Positions 7,244-15,011 of a stretch of DNA of 64,000 nucleotides are shown one piece after another. Within the stretch, counting starts at the first letter, position 1. Every line of letters starts with the position of its first letter. This DNA is from Sinosporangium siamense (GTDB lineage Bacteria; Actinomycetota; Actinomycetes; Streptosporangiales; Streptosporangiaceae), in contig NZ_BOOW01000012.1 of NCBI RefSeq assembly GCF_016863435.1, forward strand, positions 186,001 through 250,000, read 5' to 3'. The notes beneath the pieces are model-generated. The model did no database searches. It was given only the letters and a program-made list of their open reading frames with translations, and was not told the DNA's origin. The position numbers and the translations under genes are program-made.

Positions 7244-9907
7244 GGCCTTGTCGAATTCACGTTGAGCGCTACTGGCCCGTACACGGGCCGCCTTGAGTCT
7301 GTCGGTGGCTTTCCACCAGCCTTTAAAGGCGCTGACTGCTGTGGTGAGGTGACGTCCGATCTTCTTGGCGAGTCTGCCTGCGGCTGCCCACTCCGTGGGC
7401 AAAATGAATTTTCGGGCGATCTTGGCAATAACGCCGCCCGCGAGTGAGGACAAGACATTGAGCATGGTGTCGAAGCAGGCGTTGCGACTGAACTTGGTGA
7501 GGCACTCGATGCCCGCGGTGACGCCGAGTTCATCCATGAGGATCTTGCCGAGGGACTTGAGCGCCTTGACCAGACGGTCCCATTGGCGGTTCATTTCGAG
7601 CTGGGCTTGGCGTGCGTCCCACTTGGCTGCCTTGAGCAGGCCCGCTTTGCAGCGTTTGCTGTTGCGGTCGGTGCAGGCGTACTCATCGTCGTGGCGGGGG
7701 GCCAGACCGTCGGGGTCGGACAGGCCGATGGGGTTGTTGCCCGCATAGGCGTAGGGGTTCATCCACTGCGGCCGGTCCAGCACCAGCAGCGGGTCGGTGG
7801 AGATGAACCTGGCTAAAACCGGGTCGTAGTAACGGGCACCCAGGTAGGTGAGACCGGTGGAGCCGTCCTCGGTCTTGCCGAGGAAGCCCCGGTCGGTAAA
7901 GGGCAGGTCGTCGGTTCCGCGGCGTTTGCCGTACGGCAGGTAGCGCTCACGGGAGACAGCGGCGGTCGGGGTGTCGTCGATGGCTAGCTGGGTGGTGCCG
8001 TGCAGGCCGGAGGCGAGCCATTTGAGGGTGCCGGGGCTGCGCAGGGCGACGGTGGAGCCGTCGGGGCCGTTGTAGTAGCGGGTGGCGGTGACAGTGCCGG
8101 AGGCGAGCCGCAGTTCCATGGAGCCGAGGTAGAGGGTGGTTCCGCCGGGGTCGCGGCGGATCAGGCGTTCGCCGTCGGTGTCGTACACCATCGACGTGCT
8201 CTGCCCGGCGACGGTCGCACTCTCCAACTGGCCCAGGGCGTTCCACGCGTAGGTGGACTGGGTGCTCGCGACGGTGCTGGCGGTCAGCCGGCCGGCGTTG
8301 TCGTAGGCGTAGGTGTCGGTGTGCATCGACCCGGACCCGAAGACGTCGATCTGGGTGACGGCGTTGGGACGGGCCGCGCCTGGCGTAGTGGGATAGGTGT
8401 AGCTGTAGGAGTAACCCAGGATCGGGTGAGTCGACGCGTTGCGGGAGGTGATGTTGCCCGTCTCGTCGTACCCGTAGCTTTCGCGGTAGGGGTCGACACC
8501 TTGGTAGTCCGCTCCTCCGCCGCAGGCTGCCGCGCGGGTGGTGTAGGCCTGGGTGAGCCGGTGCAGACCGTCGTAGGTGAAGCATTCGGATTGGCCTGGG
8601 CTGCCGCCTGCGGCGGAGGCGGCATCCAGGATGCGGGTGATCTCTCCCCCGGCGTTGTAGGTGAACTGGTCGTCCTGGGCGGTGGTGGGAGTGGCCGTGT
8701 CGGCCTTGGCGGTGGTCGTCAACCGGGTCAGGTAGCCGGTGCCCTCGTTCCAGGTGAAGTCCCGCTTGACCTGGCCGTTTGAGCCGTAGGAACGCTCGGA
8801 CAGGCGGCCGGTGGCGGTGTAGAGCGAGTCCTTGACATAGGTGGTGGTGCCGCCCAGATTCGAGGTGAGCCCCTTGGGCAGGCCGAGCCCTGTGTAGGTG
8901 AGGGTGAGGTTCTCCGCCGACAGCCCGCCCGCCGCGGGCATGCCGTACCCGGTCATGTTGCCGGCCTTGTCGAAGCTCGCGCTGAAGTCGTAGTTTCCGG
9001 CCAGCGCTCCTTCGGCGGCCGGGATGCTGGTGCGGGTGGAGGTGGGCCGGTAGGCGTGGTCGTAGGCCAGGACGCTGTCGGTGTAGGCGTTCCCGCCCGC
9101 ATAGCGGGTGGCGCTGGTGAGGTGGCCGTAGGCGACGGTGTCGTAGACCCATTCGGCCAGCTTGGTGCCGGTGTTCGGCTCGCCCGACCACTGCGAGGTC
9201 CGGCGGCCGAGCTCGTCGTAGACCGTGGACACCTTCGCCCCGGTGCCGTCGATGCTCCACAGGGGGCGACCGGCGGCGTCGTAGCCGGTGCTGCTGCTGC
9301 CTGCGTCGGGGTCGGTGGCCGCGGTTCGCTGCTGGAGCCAGTCGTAGGTGAACGTGCGCACGTTCCCGCGCGCGTCGGTCACCGAGGTGAGGTTGCCGCT
9401 GTGGTCGTAGGCGTAGGCGGTGTCGTGGTGGACGACCGCGTCCTTCCACTCCTCCTTCTTCACCGTCTGCCCGGCCGCGTCCGTCACCGTCACGTTCTTG
9501 CCGCCGACCGGCGGGGTCGTCTCGACGCGGTTGGCACCGGGATAGGCGTGCGTGGTACGGCGAAGCTCGGTGGACAGGTGGTAGTCGATGACCGCGGTCG
9601 GGCGCTCCAGCCCGTCGAACTCGGTCTTGGCCCACTGCGGCAGCAGCGTGAGGGTGGGGTTGAGCAGGCCGCTCCCGGCCGCGGAGCCGTTGTGCGCCGG
9701 CCCGGAGGTCACGGTGATGAGACCGCGGCCGTCGTAGGCCGTGACGGTGACGGCACGCCCGCCCTGGGGGGATTCGGTCTGCGTCTCACGGGTGCGGCCC
9801 AGGCCGTCCTCGTAGGAGTGGCCGGCGGTGTAAACCGCACCGGCACCGGTGCCCGACAGAAGCCGTCTCATGGTGGTCTTGATCGGCCGGACGGCTGGGC
9901 CATCCAC
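6479..9907 (-). CDS. RHS/YD-repeat polymorphic toxin, C-terminal segment with Hint domain and toxin tip
   Basis: This 1142-residue frame is the 3' part of a longer, broken RHS gene. The first ~640 residues carry YD repeats (for example GYDAAGRPLWSIDGTG). The RHS core end is recognisable as LTYLGARYYDPVLARFISTDPLL with YAYAGNNPIGLSDPDG. A Hint (intein-like) processing domain begins near residue 889 (CKSSFVPGTVVVMADG, with TDNHPFW and a terminal GILVHN). The last ~100 residues form a separate toxin tip. RHS shells enclose the toxin, and the Hint domain is thought to release it. The ATG at 9907 is only the first one in this frame; the real gene starts at 11645 and reaches this frame through breaks, so full-length product is unlikely. 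Downstream lies a candidate immunity gene. Confidence 0.85.
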   Translation of the reverse strand: MDGPAVRPIKTTMRRLLSGTGAGAVYTAGHSYEDGLGRTRETQTESPQGGRAVTVTAYDGRGLITVTSGPAHNGSAAGSGLLNPTLTLLPQWAKTEFDGLERPTAVIDYHLSTELRRTTHAYPGANRVETTPPVGGKNVTVTDAAGQTVKKEEWKDAVVHHDTAYAYDHSGNLTSVTDARGNVRTFTYDWLQQRTAATDPDAGSSSTGYDAAGRPLWSIDGTGAKVSTVYDELGRRTSQWSGEPNTGTKLAEWVYDTVAYGHLTSATRYAGGNAYTDSVLAYDHAYRPTSTRTSIPAAEGALAGNYDFSASFDKAGNMTGYGMPAAGGLSAENLTLTYTGLGLPKGLTSNLGGTTTYVKDSLYTATGRLSERSYGSNGQVKRDFTWNEGTGYLTRLTTTAKADTATPTTAQDDQFTYNAGGEITRILDAASAAGGSPGQSECFTYDGLHRLTQAYTTRAAACGGGADYQGVDPYRESYGYDETGNITSRNASTHPILGYSYSYTYPTTPGAARPNAVTQIDVFGSGSMHTDTYAYDNAGRLTASTVASTQSTYAWNALGQLESATVAGQSTSMVYDTDGERLIRRDPGGTTLYLGSMELRLASGTVTATRYYNGPDGSTVALRSPGTLKWLASGLHGTTQLAIDDTPTAAVSRERYLPYGKRRGTDDLPFTDRGFLGKTEDGSTGLTYLGARYYDPVLARFISTDPLLVLDRPQWMNPYAYAGNNPIGLSDPDGLAPRHDDEYACTDRNSKRCKAGLLKAAKWDARQAQLEMNRQWDRLVKALKSLGKILMDELGVTAGIECLTKFSRNACFDTMLNVLSSLAGGVIAKIARKFILPTEWAAAGRLAKKIGRHLTTAVSAFKGWWKATDRLKAARVRASSAQREFDKACKSSFVPGTVVVMADGTRKPIENIEVGDKVLATDPKTGKTGAKAVTALISSKGAKNLVQITVAADGKAGSAIGVITATDNHPFWLQDRKEWVEATSLPSGAWLQNTAGASVKVVAIAKWSTQSQRVHNLTVDDIHTYYVRAGSSGILVHNSDPCNDMPFGPQLHYEANPKHANGKLGSRIGPEPTNAQAMLNRSLHISVRRRVAYDRSTGEIIVFAQTRDATWHGYVVTWNLLDQTSRSALIKAKIFKSNGKLR

Positions 9908-10653
9908 CCGCCCGAAGGAATGTCATAGGCCACCGTGGCTGTAGCCGTACCTCCCGCGCGGGGCTCGCCGGGACCCCACAGGGCGGTGGTGCGGCCCAGG
10001 TCGTCGTAGTCGATCTCATAGGAGTAGTTGTTGGCGTCGGTCACGCGGGTGGGCAGGCCGACCAGGTAGGAGGAGACCGTCTTGGTGATGTGGCCCCGCG
10101 GGTTGGTGACCTTGACCTCTGTGGCGGGCCAGCCGACAGCGGGGGTGTAGCTGGTGGTGGTGGTCTTGTTGAGCGGGTCGGTCGAGGTCAGCGGGCGGCC
10201 GTAGTCGTCGTAGGTGGCCTTGGTGGTGGAGGCGGTCGCGGCGGCGGCGTGGTTGCGGGTCTCGGTGACGTTGCCGTCGCTGGGGGAGTTGGTGGCGGGG
10301 TCGGTCCCGCCGTCGTAGAGCGTGACGGTTTTGCCGATGAGGGTGCCGGTGGAGCAGTTGTCGCCTGTCCGCCGCTCCTGGACCGAGGGGTAGTCGATCA
10401 GCCATGCGGTGGTGTTGCGGGCGTAGGTGGTGCTCACACAGGTGTTGTCGGCGGCGGTCGAGGTGTCGCCGCGGTCGTTGACCTGGCTGGGCTTGCCGTA
10501 GGAGTCGTAGGTGGTGAACGAGTCGCTCCACCGCCACGCCGGGCGCTCCCCGTTTCGCTGGCGCTCCAGACCAGGCCGATGTTGGGGTCGTACCAATTTT
10601 CCACGTGGCAGCGGCGGAACTTGCGCTCGATGAACCCGGTGTTCAGGTCCCAC
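9868..10653 (-). pseudogene. Middle segment of the broken RHS gene
   Basis: From about base 10545 downward this frame continues the RHS protein with WRWSDSFTTYDSYGKPSQVNDRG, YARNTTAWLIDYPSVQERR and YEIDYDDLGRTTALWGPGEPRAG. It loses the frame near 9900, where the downstream segment picks up in another frame (DGPAVRPIKTTMRRLLSG). The first ~35 codons listed for this frame are not RHS-like, because there the correct frame is that of the N-terminal segment. Two breaks (near 10545 and 9900) therefore bound it. Either the gene is dead or the assembly has indels. Confidence 0.75.
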
Positions 10654-10673
10654 CCGATGCCGACCGTTCCGGA

Positions 10674-11645
10674 CTAGTTGTTGGTCCAGGAGCCCTGCCC
10701 GTCGACCGAGGACGCGTCGTACTGCAGAGCCAGGTCGGGCCCGGTCCCGGCGGGCGAGGGAGCCTCAGGCAGCGGCAGGCTGTAGGTGAAACCGCCGCCG
10801 GAGGTGCCGGCCTGCCAGGTGCCTGCGGGTTTGAGGTCGGTGGCCCCGAAGTTGCCCTCCGAGCCGGACATGCCCGCCATCAGCATGTAGACCGAACCCG
10901 CCTGGAGCGAAGCCTCTTGAGCGGCCTTGGCGCGAGTGGCCTTGTCCTTGCCCTTGAGGTCTTCAGCGGCTTTGGCGGCGGCAGGTTTGGCCGGGTCGGC
11001 CTGGATGTCGGCGATCAGGCGCCCGTTCTTGCGATCGTGCCGGGTCTTGACCACGTGATGTCCGACGGCGCAGGTGCGCGGCTTGGGAGTGGCCATGGCG
11101 CAGGCCGGCAGACGCACCAGTTGCAGCCGGTCGGCGAAGTTTCCGCCGTGCGCCTCGCGGAAGCCCTGGTAGGCGAAGGCCACCTGCACCGGTCCGGGCT
11201 CGGGAGCCTCATCGGCGCGGGTAACGCGCGCCGCGACACCGATGCCACCTAACTTGGCGATCTGCTGAGGTTCGTAGGTCTGTACGGCGACGCGATCGGG
11301 AGCCTTTCCGGCGGCTTTGGCCTTGACGCCCTTGCCCGGGGCCGCGACGAGAACGGGAAGGTCCGCGGCCTGGCTGAGCGTGCCCCGGACGTCGACCTGG
11401 GCCTGGCCGGCGGTGGGCCACACGGGCTTCTGGGGTTTGGCCTTGGGGGTGAGGTGTTCCGCGCCTTTGGGAAGCTCGACGGGTTTGATGCGCTTGCCGT
11501 CCACGGAACGTTCGGGTGCTGGTGAGTCGGCTGCCTTCGCCTGAGGTGTAAGGCGATCGGGCACAGCCATTCCGGAGAGGATCATCACAGAGCTGATGCC
11601 TACGGCGGCCAGGGGTAGCAGTAATCGAGGTCGTCGATGGCGCAT
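10674..11645 (-). pseudogene. N-terminal segment of the broken RHS gene, ended by an in-frame TAG
   Basis: The ATG at 11643-11645 has AAGGACAG upstream and opens a 323-residue frame with a signal-peptide-like start (LLLPLAAVGISSVMILSGMAVPDRL, residues 8-32). It ends at TAG 10674-10676 after QYDASSVDGQGSWTNN. Beyond the TAG the same frame still reads RHS sequence: SGTVGIGWDLNTGFIERKF. So the stop looks like a point change, with CAG (Gln) the likely ancestral codon. After that, a frame change near 10545 and probably a deletion of much of the expected core join it to the middle segment. Secretion of RHS proteins is expected for this type. Confidence 0.75.
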
Positions 11646-12001
11646 ACCTGTCCTTCATTCAGTTGTCGGGCACGCTGCCGCCCACTCCGGGCAAGGGACT
11701 TTCACCTATAAAGTGGACATAAGGGCGTGATCACCGTGAATGTTGATCGCATTGACAGGGGTGGTCAAATGCCGGACGGTGTCGTTCCCGATACGCTCCG
11801 TGGTGGGCGTGTATCAGTCGGAGGTGCCTGAGTCGATCACCAAGAGGGGGTTACGCAGCGCAGTCTGAGGGATACATTCGCGAAAGCTGTGTGATTTACA
11901 TCACATGGATTTGAAGGCGGATGGTCCTGCGGATTGCGGTTGTCCCTATCTGGTCAGGCAGCCTTTCCCCTCATCTCCGGGGTCTGCCCGTGCGAGGCCG
12001 C
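11646..12001. other. Upstream region of the RHS gene, no coding sequence seen
   Basis: No supportable ORF lies here. It is moderately AT-rich near 11700-11770 and 11860-11920 and should contain the RHS promoter. It also contains a perfect Crp/GlxR-type palindrome at 11890-11905. I cannot fix a promoter with confidence. Confidence 0.5.
11890..11905. promoter_or_regulatory. Crp/GlxR-type operator
   Basis: TGTGATTTACATCACA is a perfect match to the TGTGA-N6-TCACA palindrome bound by cAMP-receptor-family regulators, including the central TA seen in GlxR sites of Corynebacterium. It lies about 245 bp upstream of the RHS start and about 97 bp downstream of the stop of the DUF4279-like gene, so RHS is the more likely target. 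Binding is not tested. Confidence 0.55.
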
Positions 12002-12406
12002 TCAGACGAATAAGTACTGGTCGATCTCCAGACTTGCCCCGGCTGCGGCAAGCCAGGAAATTGCCGTGGAGGTCAATGATATTCCCTTCTCGTGTGGATC
12101 GTCGGCATCGCGGATTTCTTGAATGATTACCAGCGATGCCTCCCAGTTGTCGGACAGGCAGATCTCCCGGAATGAACGGGCTGTGTTGAGCCCCCATGAG
12201 CACACTTCGGCGATGGCATCATCGATGCCATCGGTCTCGGACTCCTGTCCGATTGATTTACTCCACTGACTGAACCTGTACTTCTTCCCGGTCCTCGTGG
12301 AGGTTTCTCCGGCTCTGAAGCTGCGATTAGGCGGTATTCCAGTGGCCCCGGTGACGGCGGCCGGATCGCCGTTGTCGCTTACCAGTCTGAGTCGTACTCT
12401 AAACAA
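12002..12406 (-). CDS. DUF4279-like small protein
   Basis: This 134-residue protein resembles the DUF4279 family: an N-terminal RVRLRLVSDNGDPAAVTGATGIPPNRSFRAGE, a WSKSIG strand, a central helix, and the typical end EKGISLTSTAISWLAAAGASLEIDQY. DUF4279 members are small, cytoplasmic and common beside contact-dependent toxin loci, where they may act as immunity proteins. The start is uncertain: the frame has no ATG, and the TTG at 12404-12406 lacks a clear ribosome site. Translation may depend on coupling to the gene just upstream (stop at 12429). It lies downstream of two other unassigned small genes on the same strand. Confidence 0.6.
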   Translation of the reverse strand: MFRVRLRLVSDNGDPAAVTGATGIPPNRSFRAGETSTRTGKKYRFSQWSKSIGQESETDGIDDAIAEVCSWGLNTARSFREICLSDNWEASLVIIQEIRDADDPHEKGISLTSTAISWLAAAGASLEIDQYLFV

Positions 12407-12428
12407 TGGGTGCCAATCCTGAGTCCAT

Positions 12429-12947
12429 CTACAAGGCAGGCAGAGCGAAGGTGCTCATCTCTATAGCCCAAATATCGCCATTGCCAGGATAATCATTCCT
12501 CTCGGTGTCGCTATCGTCCACGGTCAGGGCGATGGTGTGCCCTTCATCCACGCTAAACGATCTATTTCCCGGCCCTGATCTGAACTCCTGAGGCTGTGGA
12601 AAGGCGTAGGTGACGTCAAGCACCGACAATACACCGGACCAGGGCGTGTAGTTCTCAAAAGCAATGCCATGTCTCATGAGTGCCTCGTGCAGGAGGTTCT
12701 CTTGTAACGCCAGCCTGTGTAGCTCTATGCGCATCCAGGTGCAGGTCCATTCGCGTTCTTCGCTGAACGTCGCCTCGATGAGACCATAGTCGCGACGCAT
12801 GACGCGCAGGCCTGAACGCCCTCCGACCTCTTCGGCAAAATCCCGGCCAAGGCCTTCTGCAATAGCCTCCCTGCTCGCTCCGGCCGACACTCCAAACACT
12901 TCCCCCGTGACGAGCGTTCGAGCCAGTAGTTCGGCCCCTGTCATCAT
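12429..12947 (-). CDS. Hypothetical small cytoplasmic protein, immunity-like
   Basis: The ATG at 12945-12947 follows GAGGGG and gives 172 residues. I do not recognise the family. The N-terminus (GEVFGVSAGASREAIAEGLGRDF) resembles the helix-turn region seen in several immunity and SMI1-linked proteins. It is followed by beta-rich sequence (RDYGLIEATFS, TWMRIELHRLALQ) ending IWAIEMSTFALPAL. There is no signal peptide or membrane segment. It sits 11 bp downstream of the 176-residue gene and 22 bp upstream of the DUF4279-like one, forming a three-gene run behind the RHS locus. The lower GC content of this run suggests transfer. Confidence 0.55.
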   Translation of the reverse strand: MMTGAELLARTLVTGEVFGVSAGASREAIAEGLGRDFAEEVGGRSGLRVMRRDYGLIEATFSEEREWTCTWMRIELHRLALQENLLHEALMRHGIAFENYTPWSGVLSVLDVTYAFPQPQEFRSGPGNRSFSVDEGHTIALTVDDSDTERNDYPGNGDIWAIEMSTFALPAL

Positions 12948-12958
12948 GACCCCTCATT

Positions 12959-13489
12959 CTATTGATTATCAAAAACCACTACATGATATCCCTCCTGGCC
13001 GTGCCTGATGAGCCGCCAGTTTTCGATGGGGAAGGACGTGGTCGGGATGGCCTCCAGTCGAATATCCGGCGTGATTTCCAAGGTGAGGCTACCCAATTGA
13101 TCGACTGCTGCTCTGGTGACGAGGTGGTGGCTAGAGAGAAGAGGGCGGATAACCGACACCTGTTGGTCGAACCAGTTTGCCCCCTGTCTGTCCCACTCGA
13201 AGGCGTCCAGGTCAAAGCTGGGATCCCAGTAGGATTGTGGGTCGCGGGCGGGGTAGTCCATGTCGTTAGAGGCAATTAGCGTCTCGGTCGAATTGCATAT
13301 CCGCCATGGACATTGAATATGCAGCGAGAACCGGTTGACAGTCCTTCGTGTGCCGCGGTGATTGGTAACGATAACCTCGTCACCGAATCCGAACCACGCC
13401 ATCGAGGCGGCACGTCCAATGTCTCGCCACGCTAGACCGACGAGCGCGGCGCAGCCTTCCGATGGCGACACAAACTTATGTTCCGACAT
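12959..13489 (-). CDS. Hypothetical protein, first gene of the immunity-like run
   Basis: This encodes 176 residues and I cannot name a family. It is beta-rich in the middle (FGFGDEVIVTNHRGTRRTVNRFSLHIQCPWRI), with an acidic ASNDMDYPARDPQSYWDPSF loop and a C-terminal strand pair (LTLEITPDIRLEAIPT, WRLIRHGQEGYHVVVF). The CPWRI plus DxDxFEWD pattern recalls small proteins that accompany polymorphic toxins. It has no export signal. It is followed by two short genes on the same strand at close spacing. Function is not visible from sequence. Confidence 0.55.
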   Translation of the reverse strand: MSEHKFVSPSEGCAALVGLAWRDIGRAASMAWFGFGDEVIVTNHRGTRRTVNRFSLHIQCPWRICNSTETLIASNDMDYPARDPQSYWDPSFDLDAFEWDRQGANWFDQQVSVIRPLLSSHHLVTRAAVDQLGSLTLEITPDIRLEAIPTTSFPIENWRLIRHGQEGYHVVVFDNQ

Positions 13490-13643
13490 GGATGGCGGCC
13501 TTCATCTTCACCGGGAACCAAGGCGAGTTCAGGGTGCACCTGGATCGACGATCACAAACTCCTCAAAAGATCGCGAACGAGGCCCTCACCGTACCGAGGT
13601 AGCACGTGTTGCCGCCATCCAAAATGCCGCAGCAAGGTGCCCC

Positions 13644-15011
13644 CTACTCCTGCCGCAAAGGCACCCGCAACACGAACCGTGCCCCCGACATGCTGTCCTC
13701 CGCCGTGAGGATCCCCCCGTGGGCCTCCGCGATCTCACGAGCGATGGGAAGCCCCAGCCCCGTCCCCCCGGCGTCCCGGTTGCGGGCCGCGTCGAGCCGA
13801 GTGAAGCGACGGAAAACCGTTTCCCGCTGATCGGGAGCGATGCCGGCCCCGTCGTCCAACACCTCCAAGACAGCCGTCTCCCCATCGGTCCGGACGGTGA
13901 CCCGGGCCTGGCTGACGGCATGCCGCTCGGCGTTGTCCAAAAGGTTAGTGAGCAGCCGAAGAAGCCGAAGCTTATCCCCAGTGACCCAAACATCCGGCTG
14001 AAGGTCACGAACGATCCCAATACGCCGATCCCGCCGCTGATCAAGCTCCGCCGTGACGATCTCCGTGAGGTGGACGGGGTCGCGTTGCCCGGGGGTGCCC
14101 GCGTCGAGGCGGGCCAGCATGAGGAGGTCGGAGACGATGGCCTGGAGGCGGTCGAGGCTGCCGAGCATGGCGCGGGCGGTGTCGGGCCAGTCGGCGTCTT
14201 CGGGGTGGAGGAGGGATTCCTCGACCTGGGTGCGCATGGCGGTGATGGGGCTGCGGAGGTCGTGGCTGGCGTCGGAGGCGAAGCGGCGTTGTTGTTCGAC
14301 GGCGGCGTGGAGGCGGTCGAGGGTGCGGTTGACGGTGAGGGCCAGATGGCCGATTTCGTCCTGGTACATGGGGACGGGGACGCGGCGGCCGAGGTCGGTG
14401 GCGGTGATTTCGGTGAGTTCGGAGCTGATGGCCTCGACGGGGGCGAGGGCGCGGGCGACGGTGCGGGAGATGCCGGCGGCGGTGAGGCCGGTGATCAGGG
14501 TGCTGGCGCCGACGAGGCCGGCGACGAAGACGGGGCTGACGTACGGCGGGGGCGCCTCGGTAGCGGCGTAGACGGTCCATTGGCCGTCTTGGGCGTAGAT
14601 GCGGAAACCCACGATGATCAGGCAGGTTTTGGGGACGGCGGGGCTGTCGCAGGATTTGATCACCGAGCGGCTGTCGGTGCCGGCGGGATTGACGGTGGAC
14701 AGTGGGGGGCGGCCGGTGAGGGGGGCGCTGGAGCGGACGACGCGGTCGTTGACGTCGAGGATCTGCACGAGGTTGATCTGTTCGACGGGTGTGGGGTTGA
14801 ACTGCCGGGCCAGGCCGTACCTCTCGACCTGGGTGGAGATGCGGCGGGCGGTCGCGGCGACGCGTTCGGTGGCGTGTTCGGTGGTGATGGCCTGGCCGGT
14901 GAGCATGGCGAGGACGGAGGTGCCGAGGCAGAGCGCGCCGACGATCAGTGTGGAGAGGAAGGTCAGCCTGCTCCGCACCGACCAGTTGTAGCGTCCGAAC
15001 ATGCTGATCAT
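13644..15011 (-). CDS. Sensor histidine kinase (second of an overlapping pair)
   Basis: This 455-residue membrane sensor kinase starts at an ATG overlapping the stop of the upstream kinase by 4 bp (ATGA), with GGAGGA just before it. It has an N-terminal transmembrane helix (LTFLSTLIVGALCLGTSVLAML), an extracytoplasmic segment of about 120 residues with a Cys pair (KSCDSPAVPKTCLIIV), a second helix (PVFVAGLVGASTLITGLTAAGI), a HAMP segment, the phosphoacceptor motif FASDASHDLRSPITAM, and an ATPase domain with N box NLLDNAERHA, DDGAGI and GTGLGLPIARE. It closely resembles its neighbour and both probably arose by duplication. No response regulator lies next to them. Confidence 0.9.
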   Translation of the reverse strand: MISMFGRYNWSVRSRLTFLSTLIVGALCLGTSVLAMLTGQAITTEHATERVAATARRISTQVERYGLARQFNPTPVEQINLVQILDVNDRVVRSSAPLTGRPPLSTVNPAGTDSRSVIKSCDSPAVPKTCLIIVGFRIYAQDGQWTVYAATEAPPPYVSPVFVAGLVGASTLITGLTAAGISRTVARALAPVEAISSELTEITATDLGRRVPVPMYQDEIGHLALTVNRTLDRLHAAVEQQRRFASDASHDLRSPITAMRTQVEESLLHPEDADWPDTARAMLGSLDRLQAIVSDLLMLARLDAGTPGQRDPVHLTEIVTAELDQRRDRRIGIVRDLQPDVWVTGDKLRLLRLLTNLLDNAERHAVSQARVTVRTDGETAVLEVLDDGAGIAPDQRETVFRRFTRLDAARNRDAGGTGLGLPIAREIAEAHGGILTAEDSMSGARFVLRVPLRQE

